Shown here: positions 1-7,382 of the stretch, in pieces | Numbering within the stretch: position 1 is the stretch's first letter | Layout: every line of letters starts with the position of its first letter | NCBI GenBank assembly: GCA_027038235.1 | Contig: JALVXV010000229.1 | Span: 1-8,764 of the forward strand | Direction of reading: 5' to 3' | Origin: Campylobacterales bacterium | GTDB taxonomy: Bacteria > Campylobacterota > Campylobacteria > Campylobacterales > JALSKU01 | Length of the DNA stretch: 8,764 nucleotides | The notes under the pieces: model-generated | The model's input: only the letters and a program-made list of their open reading frames with translations | Told to the model about the DNA's origin: nothing | Databases searched by the model: none | Position numbers and translations under genes: made by a program

Positions 1-1394
1 ATAGTACCCACTCCTACATCGCTACTATCAGTTAGTCTAGGATCATTGGAGCTTCCTTGAAGTATGATACTCTCATCATTTTCTGTAACATAATCATCTG
101 TTATAGCAACTCTTACCTTTATGCTTGAGCCATCTGCTGGGAGATTTACTGTAGAGTTAACACTTTGCCAAGTAGTACCACCATCTGTACTATACTCTAA
201 AGTAGAGCTATAATCTGCTCCTATAGTTGCACTTCCTGCTGTAGTTAATGATACAGGTATGTCGCTACCTACTGGATTGGATAGTTTTACATCATAAACA
301 AGATAGTTTCCATCTGCCTCATTTACACTCCCTGCATCACTTATAACTAAGGTAGCTGTTGCATCCTCATCTACATTTGGATTTTCACCTCCTCTATCAT
401 CTATTATGGTGCCTATACCACTTCCATCAACTATTTTTGCATTATCGCCTACATTTGAGAGTGTGATAGTAAATTTCTCATTTGATTCAGCTATATCATC
501 ATCTTTGATAGGTACTTTTATAGTAGTTGAAGTTGTACCGCCCTTTATAGTTGCCTCCCCTACTATAGAGGTATAATCAGCTCCAGAAGTAGCATCTAAA
601 GGAGTTGTTTGATAATTAAATACTATATCCTCTCCGATAGGAGCACTTGAAGTAACTGTAAATATCATATATCCATTTTGCTCATCAATAGAGACATCAT
701 TTATAGATATTTCTGGTATGATTATAGAGGGTGTTGGCTCTGGCTGTGGGTTTGATTTTGTCTCTTGCTCTACTGGATTATATATAGGTGTTGGATTGAT
801 ATGAGTTTGGATAGTAGATGTTTGTGAAGCAGTAAAACTACTTTGCTCTAACTTAGAAGGAGAAAATCCACTCTCTCCATTGCTATTTACAGGATCAAAG
901 TCATGTTCAAGATTGTAAATATGAGTAGAGACATTTCTAAGATCTGAATTGACATCAGCCATTGCTCCATTAGCTTTTGCAAATTGGTCACCTCCATGAC
1001 CCTTTAGCATAACATCCTCTTTACCTATTGCTGTCTCATCAATATCTATATCTCCATACTCTTTCAATACACTATCTATATCATCATCTTGGGTTTTAAC
1101 ATCTCTTAGATCTGAGTTTACATCTGCTTGAGATAGTGTCATATCCTCTGTAGAAATAGAGCTATCTGTTACAGTATCTTCAAGATATACAACACCTTTT
1201 CCATCCAATTTTAAATTGTCTTTTGCAGATAAAAGATCTATCTCAATACTATTTTTTGCATCTTTTGCAGGATTAAAAACCAAATCAGATGCAAAAACAG
1301 GATCCCCTTTGTGTAATACCCTTGTTTGTCCATCTTTTGACTTTGCTATATACTCACCCTCAACCAATTTAACATAACCTACTATCTTTGCCAT
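1..1394 (-). CDS. LapA-like giant type I-secreted adhesin, N-terminal part (3' end outside window)
   Basis: This reading frame is open from an ATG at 1392-1394 to the window edge, giving 464 complete codons and no stop. Residues 1-75 (starting MAKIVGYVKLVEGEY, then a Gly/Asp-rich beta-strand pattern) resemble the N-terminal retention module of LapA-type adhesins, which plugs the TolC-like channel and holds the protein at the cell surface. Residues 76-200 are acidic, low-complexity linker with ADVNSDLR occurring twice (90-97, 146-153). Residues 201-227 are proline-rich. A complete Calx-beta-like repeat spans about 228-335, with the acidic motif DDDIAESNEKF at 298-308; a second starts near 345 and has DDYVTENDE at 433-441. 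There is no Sec signal peptide, as expected for type I export with a C-terminal signal, which would lie outside the window. An AAAGGA site five bases upstream supports the start. The exporter genes just upstream make the assignment strong; ligand and total length cannot be judged. Confidence 0.88.
   Translation of the reverse strand, partial: MAKIVGYVKLVEGEYIAKSKDGQTRVLHKGDPVFASDLVFNPAKDAKNSIEIDLLSAKDNLKLDGKGVVYLEDTVTDSSISTEDMTLSQADVNSDLRDVKTQDDDIDSVLKEYGDIDIDETAIGKEDVMLKGHGGDQFAKANGAMADVNSDLRNVSTHIYNLEHDFDPVNSNGESGFSPSKLEQSSFTASQTSTIQTHINPTPIYNPVEQETKSNPQPEPTPSIIIPEISINDVSIDEQNGYMIFTVTSSAPIGEDIVFNYQTTPLDATSGADYTSIVGEATIKGGTTSTTIKVPIKDDDIAESNEKFTITLSNVGDNAKIVDGSGIGTIIDDRGGENPNVDEDATATLVISDAGSVNEADGNYLVYDVKLSNPVGSDIPVSLTTAGSATIGADYSSTLEYSTDGGTTWQSVNSTVNLPADGSSIKVRVAITDDYVTENDESIILQGSSNDPRLTDSSDVGVGT
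936..959 (-). repeat. ADVNSDLR peptide repeat, second copy in adhesin linker
   Basis: Adhesin residues 146-153 repeat exactly the octapeptide at residues 90-97, while the codons differ at several positions (for example GAC/GAT and AAT/AAC usage). The match is therefore kept at protein level rather than being a fresh DNA duplication. Both copies are followed by a variable residue and Val (DV, NV). The role is unknown; the copies sit either side of residues 121-124, where a protease site might be expected. Confidence 0.8.
1104..1127 (-). repeat. ADVNSDLR peptide repeat, first copy in adhesin linker
   Basis: Adhesin residues 90-97, directly after the retention-module-like domain. It is identical in protein sequence to residues 146-153. 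It lies in a Ser/Asp-rich stretch with no predicted fold that I can recognise. Confidence 0.8.
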
Positions 1395-1399
1395 AACAA

Positions 1400-1405
1400 T
1401 CCTTT
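1400..1405 (-). promoter_or_regulatory. Ribosome binding site of the adhesin gene
   Basis: AAAGGA on the minus strand, with five bases before the ATG at 1394. It is a better Shine-Dalgarno match than those of most genes in the operon, and it fixes the start of the adhesin. Confidence 0.75.
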
Positions 1406-1419
1406 GGTATTTTTCTTAT

Positions 1420-1425
1420 TTTATA
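1420..1425 (-). promoter_or_regulatory. Possible -10 element for separate adhesin transcription
   Basis: Minus-strand TATAAA within TGCATATAAAAT, about 25 bases before the adhesin ATG. No recognisable -35 is present, which is usual for sigma-70 promoters of Campylobacterota but also makes chance matches common in AT-rich DNA. The 78-nt gap here, against nearly none between the upstream genes, is the main reason to suspect a promoter. The adhesin may equally be read from the tolC-side promoter. Confidence 0.3.
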
Positions 1426-1452
1426 TGCAATTTTAGTAAAAAATAGGAGTTT

Positions 1453-1467
1453 AAGTATATAATACTT
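1453..1467. promoter_or_regulatory. Inverted repeat AAGTAT-N3-ATACTT, candidate operator
   Basis: A perfect 6-bp inverted repeat with a three-base spacer lies five bases after the stop codon of the LuxR-type regulator and about 60 bases before the adhesin ATG. Its size and symmetry would suit a dimeric LuxR/NarL-family HTH protein, and the neighbouring gene encodes one. It is too AT-rich and too short to act as an intrinsic terminator. The operator role is inferred from position only. Confidence 0.35.
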
Positions 1468-1472
1468 TGGTA

Positions 1473-2063
1473 TTACTCTTTAGAAGATGTAAAGTATAAA
1501 GCAAGTTCAACTCTACTAGATATGTTTAATTTTTGGAATATGTTGCTAAGATGAACCTTTACTGTTTGTTGAGAGATATTTAACTTCTTTGCAATTTGCT
1601 GATTGTTTAGTGCATTTACCACCTCTTTTGCTATTTGTTGCTCTCTTTTGGTCAATCTTTGATCCTCTTTTATTGTAGTCTTTCTCTTTTCTTTAACAAT
1701 ATCCTCTATCAAAGAGTATGTAAACTCTGGATATACCCAAATATTACCACTTTTTACAGTCTCTACACAAGAGATTAGATGTATTGGCAACATATATGAA
1801 TTGCCATAAGCTTTTGCTCCAAGGCTTAAAACTCTTTTTGCTGTTTTAATATCTGGCACACTCTCAAGTAGTATAAAGTCTATATTGTGCTTTGGAGTTG
1901 ATTTGAAAAAGTCAAACAATATCTTTGCACAAGAGGGAAGATCAACTAAGATAATTTTTCTATCTTTACCCAAAGAGATACTATCTATATGCTTTGGATC
2001 ATACTCCTTTAGAGCATCTTCCCATCTATTTAAAATATTTAAATCATTACAAAGTAGCTCCAT
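1473..2063 (-). CDS. LuxR/NarL-family transcriptional regulator with degenerate receiver domain
   Basis: A 196-residue protein with the two-domain plan of NarL-type response regulators. Residues 137-191 form a LuxR-type helix-turn-helix (LTKREQQIAKEVVNALNNQQ, then IAKKLNISQQTVKVHLSNIF), the DNA-binding part. Residues 1-125 follow the receiver pattern (GAKAY at 82-86, SGNIWVYPE at 105-113) but lack key phosphorylation residues: there is no acidic pair after strand 1 (only N6-D7), and the conserved Lys is Ser89. Asp41 in ILVDLP could still be the phospho-acceptor position. It probably responds to something other than standard phosphotransfer, or acts constitutively; CsgD/VpsT-like ligand control is possible but no c-di-GMP motif is recognisable. 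Its ATG overlaps the preceding stop by one base (TAATG), so it is translationally coupled to the exporter, and it ends 78 bases before the adhesin, its most likely target. No partner kinase gene is visible here. Confidence 0.85.
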   Translation of the reverse strand: MELLCNDLNILNRWEDALKEYDPKHIDSISLGKDRKIILVDLPSCAKILFDFFKSTPKHNIDFILLESVPDIKTAKRVLSLGAKAYGNSYMLPIHLISCVETVKSGNIWVYPEFTYSLIEDIVKEKRKTTIKEDQRLTKREQQIAKEVVNALNNQQIAKKLNISQQTVKVHLSNIFQKLNISSRVELALYFTSSKE

Positions 2064-3403
2064 TATCTTTCCGTAAATATATAATCTTTTGAATTTAACA
2101 TCGGCTTTAAAATATAATCCATTATAGTTCTCTTACCAGTAATTATATCTGCACTTACAATCATTCCTGGTATTATTTTGAGATTTTTACCATTATGAGT
2201 AAGCCTATCTTTATCAGTTTTTATCCTTATTATATAAAATGTTTTATTCTTTTTATCTGTTATGGTATCGGGACTTATACCTATAACTCTACCTTTTAAA
2301 CCCCCATATATAGAGTAGTTATATGCTGTAAACTTTACAAGTGCCTTTTGACCAGGATAGATAAATGCTATATCTTTTGGTCTAACTTTAACTTCAACTA
2401 TAAGTTTTTTATCTTTTGGAACTATCTCTACTAAGTCCATTGCTGGTTTAACAACTCCACCAATAGTGTTGATATATAGTTTCTTTACTATCCCATCTAC
2501 TGGAGATTTGATACTAGTTCTATTGACAGTATCTTGAAAAGAGACAATCTTTTTTTCTATCCTATCTAACTCTCCTGCTATATCATTGTACTCCTTTTTT
2601 GATTTTGTTTTAAAAGCAAGATTAAGCTCATTTATCTTACTTTTTATCTCACCTATTGAAGTTTTTATTGCTGGTATGGAGTTTATAGAGTTATCAAGCT
2701 CAGTTTTTACACTATTTGCCTCTCTTTGAAGCTTTAAAAAGTCAACTCTTGATTTAATGCCCTCTTTTACCATGGGTTTGCTTATCTTTATCTCCTCACT
2801 TATAAAACTATAACTTTTCTTGAGATTTTTTATCTTAGCTTTTGTCTCCTTTAGCATATCCTTTTTTTGTGCAATCTGCTTTTTGAGTGTCTCTTTTTTT
2901 GCCTGTAAGTCAAGTAAATTTATCTTGTATAGACTTTTTTCTCTTTTTACAAGTTTTGGATATTTTAAGGCAAAATCTTTTGAAAAATTTAGTGGCTTTA
3001 GATTTGCTTGGGCATAGAGTCTTTTTAATTTTGCAGACAATTCATTTTTTTTGGAGATATATTGGGCTAAATCTGATTTGGATTTGATATTTTTTATCTT
3101 TAAAAGAGTATCTCCTTTTTTGATACTATCACCCTCTTTTACTAAAATCTCTTCAACTATTCCACCCTCTAAATTTTGAACCACTTTATTTTCGCCTGAG
3201 GGTATCACTTTACCTTTAGATCTTACTATCTCATCAACTTTTGCAATATTTGCCCATATTATAAATGCTATCAAACTTAAAAGCCAAAAATAGAGAATAA
3301 GCCTACTTCTTTTGGGTGTTTTTTGCAAAACTGCTGCACTTAAGCTCTCAAGATACTCTATCTCATGCTCTAAAAGCTCACTTTGTTTTGACACTATTTG
3401 CAC
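2063..3403 (-). CDS. Type I secretion membrane-fusion (periplasmic adaptor) protein, HlyD/LapC family
   Basis: A 446-residue adaptor linking the inner-membrane ABC transporter to the TolC-like channel. A short cytoplasmic N-terminus is followed by one membrane segment (about 35-54), a first half-lipoyl domain (about 64-105, with VVQNLEGGIVEEILVKEGD), a long Lys/Glu-rich coiled-coil hairpin (about 106-295), the second half-lipoyl segment (SIKSPVDGIVKKL, from 297), a beta-barrel region, and the family C-terminal signature (GMIVSADIITGKRTIMDYIL, then KPM and a terminal ER). Length and order are normal for HlyD-type proteins of LapA-like systems. The gene overlaps the ABC transporter gene by 26 bases. 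The longest start is GTG at 3403, but AGAGG directly abuts it; a second GTG at 3394 has that AGAGG eight bases upstream and may be the true start, which would shorten the protein by three residues. Confidence 0.93.
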   Translation of the reverse strand: MQIVSKQSELLEHEIEYLESLSAAVLQKTPKRSRLILYFWLLSLIAFIIWANIAKVDEIVRSKGKVIPSGENKVVQNLEGGIVEEILVKEGDSIKKGDTLLKIKNIKSKSDLAQYISKKNELSAKLKRLYAQANLKPLNFSKDFALKYPKLVKREKSLYKINLLDLQAKKETLKKQIAQKKDMLKETKAKIKNLKKSYSFISEEIKISKPMVKEGIKSRVDFLKLQREANSVKTELDNSINSIPAIKTSIGEIKSKINELNLAFKTKSKKEYNDIAGELDRIEKKIVSFQDTVNRTSIKSPVDGIVKKLYINTIGGVVKPAMDLVEIVPKDKKLIVEVKVRPKDIAFIYPGQKALVKFTAYNYSIYGGLKGRVIGISPDTITDKKNKTFYIIRIKTDKDRLTHNGKNLKIIPGMIVSADIITGKRTIMDYILKPMLNSKDYIFTER

Positions 3404-5534
3404 CTCTTAATTTTTTCAAGACTACATCTTTTGGACCATCAAGATATATCTTTCCCTCATTTACTACTATAACTCTATCAACTGCATCTAAAAGAGTAAG
3501 TTTTTGAGTAGAGAGTATGATAGTCTTATCTTTTAAACCTCTTTTAAACTCTTTTATAATGTTATATTCACTTTGTTGATCCATGGCATTTGTAGGTTCA
3601 TCCATGATAACAAGTGGTGCATCTTTTAGAAGTGCTCTTGCTATGGCGACACTTTGTTTTTGTCCACCTGAAAGCCCATATCCTTGCTCACCTATATCCA
3701 TATCATACCCCTTTGGGTGTTTGATACAAAACTCATGAACACCTGATATTTTCGATATCTCTATCATATCTTCATCATCTATATGAGATGATCCATATTT
3801 GATATTTTCCTTAAGAGTTCCTCTAAAGAGCTTTACATGCTGATCTACATAGCTTATATGAGATCTTAAATCTGCTGGATCTATCTGTCTGATATCTATA
3901 TCATCTATCAAAATAGAGCCTGAAGTCGGTTCATATAGATTTAATATCAATTTTAAAATTGTACTCTTTCCTGATCCTATTCGTCCAATGATACCTACCT
4001 TTTCACCAGGATTGATAGTAAAAGAGATATTTTCTAAAGATTTTTTCTCCTCATTTGGATATGTAAAGCTAACATTATCAAATGTAATCTTCCCTTTAAA
4101 ATTTTTTATATTTACAAACTCTTTAGCCTCAGCTCTTTCTACCTCTTGGTGTACTATACCCTCCATGATGTCATAGACACTTTTCATATCCTCATAATTT
4201 GCTATCAAAGATGCAGCTTGTCCCATTGGAGATATAGTTCTTGAGACAAGTATAACAATGGCGATAAGATCTCCCATAGTCATTTGGTTGGCATTTATAA
4301 GATATACTCCAACTACCACTACAAAAACTGTATTGAATTGTACTAAAAATGATGTAACTACAGGAATAGAGTTGGACATTAATCTTGAAGATAGACTCTT
4401 ATTGGCGATCTCTGCGGTTGACTCCTCCCAACTCCACTGTACCTTTCCTGCTGCCCCTAAGGTCTTTATTGTATCAAGATTGTGCAAAGCCTCTATAAGT
4501 ACTCCATTTTTTTGTGCTGCTGCTTGATGAGTTTGCTCTATTCTTTTATATAGTGGTTTTCTTATAGCAAGAGCATAACCAAGTATCAACATGATAGTTG
4601 TTATAGGTACCCATACAATAGCTCCTCCAAGATACCAAATAACAAATAAAAATAGTATCGCAAAAGGTATATCTATAAATGCTGTCAAAGTAGCTGAAGT
4701 TAAAAAAGATCTAATAGAGTCAAAATCTTTTAAATTACTTGCATAAGAGCCAATAGATCTAGGCAGAACTGACATCTTCATATCTAGGACTTTTTGAAAT
4801 ATAATAGAAGACATAATAATATCAGACTTCTTAGCTGCAATTTCAAGAAAATATGTCCTAGTGTATTTCAAAAAAGCATCTATTATATATATGACAATAA
4901 CACCTCCAGCAAAATACCACAAAGTCTCAATCGCTTGATTTGGGATAACTCTATTATAGACATTTCTTGTAAAAAGAGGGGTTGCAAGAACAAAGATATT
5001 GATAAGTATGGATGCTAAAATGACATCTTTATATATATGAGCAGAGTATTTTATGGTACTCCAAAACCAATGAGTTGTATCAATATCTACCCTTTTGTGA
5101 TCAAAATCACCATACTCATAGCTTCTTTTTAGTAAAAAACCATACCCTATATACTCATCTTGAAGCTTTTCTATATCAACCCACTCATAAGATTCATTAT
5201 AAGGAAAAATTATCTTTGCTTTTTTTCTATCTTTAGAAAACCTCTCAAGGATACAACTCTCTTTATTTTTCAAAAGTAAAATCATCGGCAAAAAGAGTGA
5301 TGAAATATCTTTTAACTCTTTTTTTATAAGGGATGATTTTAGCCCTGCTCTTTTAGCTGCTCTTGAGAGAAGATTTATGGAATTTTTAAATGAAAAAAGT
5401 TCATTAGAACTACTCTCTTTTAGTGGAAGGTCATATGTAAGAGATTCTATAGAGTAGGGCTTGTGATAAAGTTTGGTAAAAAGTGCTAAAGAGGCTAGTA
5501 AAGAATCAATACTTTTATTTTCACTTTTTACCAT
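3378..5534 (-). CDS. Type I secretion ABC transporter (permease/ATPase), LssB/LapB type
   Basis: A 718-residue fused exporter half-transporter that powers adhesin export across the inner membrane. Residues 1-140 are a C39-peptidase-like domain without the catalytic Cys (DSLLASLALF at 10-19 at the usual site), so it probably binds cargo rather than cutting it. HWFWST at 155-160 is typical of the LssB/LapB subfamily. The transmembrane domain covers about 165-440. The nucleotide-binding domain has an A-loop Tyr in FTYP (490-493), Walker A GRIGSGKST (517-525), Q-loop VDQ (563-565), signature LSGGQ (621-625), and Walker B LVIMDE (641-646) with Glu646. The H-loop is odd: the expected His is Gln677 (STQK). 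The ATG at 5534 is 16 bases after the tolC-like stop, with a weak AAGAAG site. It works with the adaptor and channel encoded on either side. Confidence 0.95.
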   Translation of the reverse strand: MVKSENKSIDSLLASLALFTKLYHKPYSIESLTYDLPLKESSSNELFSFKNSINLLSRAAKRAGLKSSLIKKELKDISSLFLPMILLLKNKESCILERFSKDRKKAKIIFPYNESYEWVDIEKLQDEYIGYGFLLKRSYEYGDFDHKRVDIDTTHWFWSTIKYSAHIYKDVILASILINIFVLATPLFTRNVYNRVIPNQAIETLWYFAGGVIVIYIIDAFLKYTRTYFLEIAAKKSDIIMSSIIFQKVLDMKMSVLPRSIGSYASNLKDFDSIRSFLTSATLTAFIDIPFAILFLFVIWYLGGAIVWVPITTIMLILGYALAIRKPLYKRIEQTHQAAAQKNGVLIEALHNLDTIKTLGAAGKVQWSWEESTAEIANKSLSSRLMSNSIPVVTSFLVQFNTVFVVVVGVYLINANQMTMGDLIAIVILVSRTISPMGQAASLIANYEDMKSVYDIMEGIVHQEVERAEAKEFVNIKNFKGKITFDNVSFTYPNEEKKSLENISFTINPGEKVGIIGRIGSGKSTILKLILNLYEPTSGSILIDDIDIRQIDPADLRSHISYVDQHVKLFRGTLKENIKYGSSHIDDEDMIEISKISGVHEFCIKHPKGYDMDIGEQGYGLSGGQKQSVAIARALLKDAPLVIMDEPTNAMDQQSEYNIIKEFKRGLKDKTIILSTQKLTLLDAVDRVIVVNEGKIYLDGPKDVVLKKLRGANSVKTK

Positions 5535-5550
5535 ATAAACTTCTTAAATA

Positions 5551-6957
5551 CTATTTTGAATTTATATTTTTTTCAAGTGCTTTTAAAAATTCATCATTCT
5601 CTTTAGAAGATGCTTTTGGATATATATCCTCTTTTGAATCTTTTTTATGTAAAAATTGGACATTCTTATAAACCATCTGCTTATCTCCTAAGATAGAAGT
5701 TACCATGCTTCCCATAGCATCAAGTACCCTATATTTTGCAAATAGATAATTATAAGATGTAGTTACTATTTGTGATTTTGCATTTATAAGATCATTTTGA
5801 GCTGAAAGCAAATCTAGCAAAGATCTTCGCCCCAAATCATACTCTTTATTGTATAGTCTAAGAGTACTTATAGCATACTTTTTATACTCTTTTAAATGTT
5901 TTAATTGCTCTTTGGTCTGTTTATAGGCATTCCAAGAGAGATCATAGCTCTCTTTTGTCTGTCTTATAAGATCATTTTTTATCTGGAGTTCTTGATTTAC
6001 CTTACTAGTTCCCTTTTGTATCCTCTCTTTATCTGAAAAGCCTCTAAAAAGATTCCAAGTTACTTTTACTACCGCTCTAAACCTAGTATCTTTACCGCCT
6101 ACTCCTCCACTATTTTTATTCCATGATTGTCTTGCTTCAAGATCTACTTTTGGATAGTATCCACTCCTTTTTTCAAGCCTATCTTCTTGGGCTACTTTTA
6201 TATTGTATCTTTGAACTAATATTGATGGGTTGTGATTTATAGCAAATCTTATACCATCTTCATAGCTTGTAGGTAAATTGTATGAAAATTCAGGCTTTTC
6301 AAGGCTACTAGGATCTATCTTTTTACCATAATAGTATTTAAACTGATATAAAGAATCCAAAAGATTATTCTCTTGTACGATATAGTTTGCATGAGCTAAA
6401 GATAAAGAGGCATTTATCTTCTCAAGTTCAGACTTGGTTGTCAACCCAGAATCATATAGTTTTTGCACCTTTTTTTGGATGGTCTCATTGATTTTAATAT
6501 TTTGTTTTGCAATATCTAAAAGCTCTTTGTTTTTAAGCACTTGAAGATAGTAATTTACTATATTAAAACTTATATCATTTACCTTTTCTATATAGTTGTA
6601 TGCTGCTGCTGCAACTCTAGCTTTGTGAGTATTTATCTGGTGAGTTGTACTCCACCCATTGAAAATATTCTCCACAAGTATCAAACTATTTTCATATATG
6701 TGAGAGCCTTTATCGCTAAAGCCTGTACTTTGGTTGTTTATTCTCTCATATCCAATGCCACCAAGATAATCAAGTGTAGGTAGCCATCCAGCTTTTGCTA
6801 TCTTGACATCTTGCAAAGTAGCATTATAATTTTTTACTCTCTCAGATATTGCAGGATTAGTTTTTATAACATGCAAGATAGACTCTTTGAGAGTTAAAGC
6901 ATTTAAACTAACTGTTGCTACTATCGCCGATAGAGATAAAGCTATTTTTCTTTTCAT
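5551..6957 (-). CDS. TolC-family outer-membrane channel of the type I secretion system
   Basis: A 468-residue protein with a clear Sec signal peptide (basic MKRK, hydrophobic core, likely cleavage after Ala20 in SLNA). The mature part shows the two-fold internal repeat of TolC/OEP proteins (about 24-212 and 228-420), long amphipathic helices, and the conserved stretch RRSLLDLLSAQNDL (377-390), followed by a Tyr-rich helix. NIFNGWSTT (98-105 region) and WNLFRGFSD (301-309) are the paired beta-strand/turn motifs of the two halves. A hydrophilic Lys/Glu-rich tail of about 45 residues follows the core. It forms the trimeric exit duct, and in LapA-like systems also the site where the adhesin plug lodges. 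It is the first gene of the operon, with AAGGA five bases upstream of its ATG and a good promoter before it. Confidence 0.94.
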   Translation of the reverse strand: MKRKIALSLSAIVATVSLNALTLKESILHVIKTNPAISERVKNYNATLQDVKIAKAGWLPTLDYLGGIGYERINNQSTGFSDKGSHIYENSLILVENIFNGWSTTHQINTHKARVAAAAYNYIEKVNDISFNIVNYYLQVLKNKELLDIAKQNIKINETIQKKVQKLYDSGLTTKSELEKINASLSLAHANYIVQENNLLDSLYQFKYYYGKKIDPSSLEKPEFSYNLPTSYEDGIRFAINHNPSILVQRYNIKVAQEDRLEKRSGYYPKVDLEARQSWNKNSGGVGGKDTRFRAVVKVTWNLFRGFSDKERIQKGTSKVNQELQIKNDLIRQTKESYDLSWNAYKQTKEQLKHLKEYKKYAISTLRLYNKEYDLGRRSLLDLLSAQNDLINAKSQIVTTSYNYLFAKYRVLDAMGSMVTSILGDKQMVYKNVQFLHKKDSKEDIYPKASSKENDEFLKALEKNINSK

Positions 6958-6989
6958 GTCATTCCTTATAAAAGTTGATATAACACTAC

Positions 6990-6998
6990 ATTATATCA
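6990..6998 (-). promoter_or_regulatory. Extended -10 promoter of the secretion/adhesin operon
   Basis: The minus strand reads TGATATAAT, an exact match to the extended -10 (TGNTATAAT), 32 bases before the tolC-like ATG. There is no TTGACA-like -35, only AT-rich DNA, as is common in Campylobacterota. Transcription would start near 6983, giving a leader of about 25 bases with the AAGGA ribosome binding site at 6963-6967. This probably drives the whole set of genes down to the regulator and perhaps the adhesin. Confidence 0.65.
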
Positions 6999-7048
6999 TT
7001 TAATTATGTAGAAAATATTAAAAATTTATGAAAAATATGAATTTGTTG

Positions 7049-7375
7049 CTACTTTGTTACAAATTGTATCAAAAACATATAAAAAATAGTTCCTCCAAAT
7101 ATTGAAACCAAATAATTTTTAAATCTATAATGCAAAAGAGCAGTAATTATTATCGAAATAATCTCTTTTGCTCCATAAGGAGCTTTAGTAAAGTCTATAC
7201 TACTTAAAGAGTAAAATATCAATATACTCATGATAATTGGTGGAAAATTTTTCTCTACAAAAATAATAATATGGGGTGGTTTTTTGTTGATAAAAAATAA
7301 AAAAGGAAAAACCCTAGTTATATAGTTTGCAACTGCCATTACAACAATAGCTATATAGATATACTCACTTTCCAC
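7049..7375 (-). CDS. azlD: AzlD-type small subunit of branched-chain amino-acid exporter
   Basis: A 108-residue, highly hydrophobic protein with about four membrane segments. ANYITRVFPFLFF (16-28) is the family hallmark (Tyr-x-x-Arg-x-x-Pro near the N-terminus), and the size matches AzlD/YgaH. Together with AzlC it forms an inner-membrane exporter of branched-chain amino acids (in other species also giving azaleucine or methionine/valine export phenotypes). The start is GTG at 7375, supported by AAAGGA at 7383-7388 with seven bases between; no ATG is available upstream. It lies 30 bases after the azlC stop and in the same reading frame. The gene ends 91 bases before the tolC-like gene, with no convincing terminator between them. 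Confidence 0.9.
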   Translation of the reverse strand: MESEYIYIAIVVMAVANYITRVFPFLFFINKKPPHIIIFVEKNFPPIIMSILIFYSLSSIDFTKAPYGAKEIISIIITALLHYRFKNYLVSIFGGTIFYMFLIQFVTK

Positions 7376-7382
7376 CCAAAAA

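Larger units (their letters stand above)
1402..1474. repeat. Pair of 10-bp direct repeats bounding the regulator-adhesin gap
   Basis: CTTTGGTATT occurs at 1402-1411 and again at 1465-1474, 63 bases apart. The first copy (in plus-strand order) overlaps the adhesin ribosome binding site; the second overlaps the regulator stop codon and one arm of the inverted repeat at 1453-1467. They may be regulator half-sites, the trace of a small duplication, or chance in AT-rich DNA. Confidence 0.45.

Noticed and set aside
1427..1430. Sigma-54 promoter (TTGC at -12) before the adhesin
   Set aside because: No GG of the -24 element lies at the required spacing upstream.
3045..3052. Run of eight A's (minus strand) in the adaptor gene as a phase-variation tract
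   Set aside because: Campylobacterota phase variation usually uses longer G/C runs, and seven- to eight-base A/T runs are common throughout this AT-rich window; the frame is intact.
4258..4527. Plus-strand open frame of 89 codons and other plus-strand frames of 61-98 codons
   Set aside because: All lie within well-supported minus-strand genes, have no ribosome binding sites and encode no recognisable domains; they are antisense shadows.
5110..5534. Active C39 leader peptidase on the secretion ATPase, implying bacteriocin export
   Set aside because: The catalytic Cys motif is missing at the expected place, and the HWFW motif and neighbours fit an adhesin exporter of the LapB type.
7021..7048. 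Weak inverted repeat AAATTTAT/ATGAATTT after azlD as a terminator
   Set aside because: It has one imperfect pair, no G-C content to speak of and an AT-only surround; chance is the simpler explanation.
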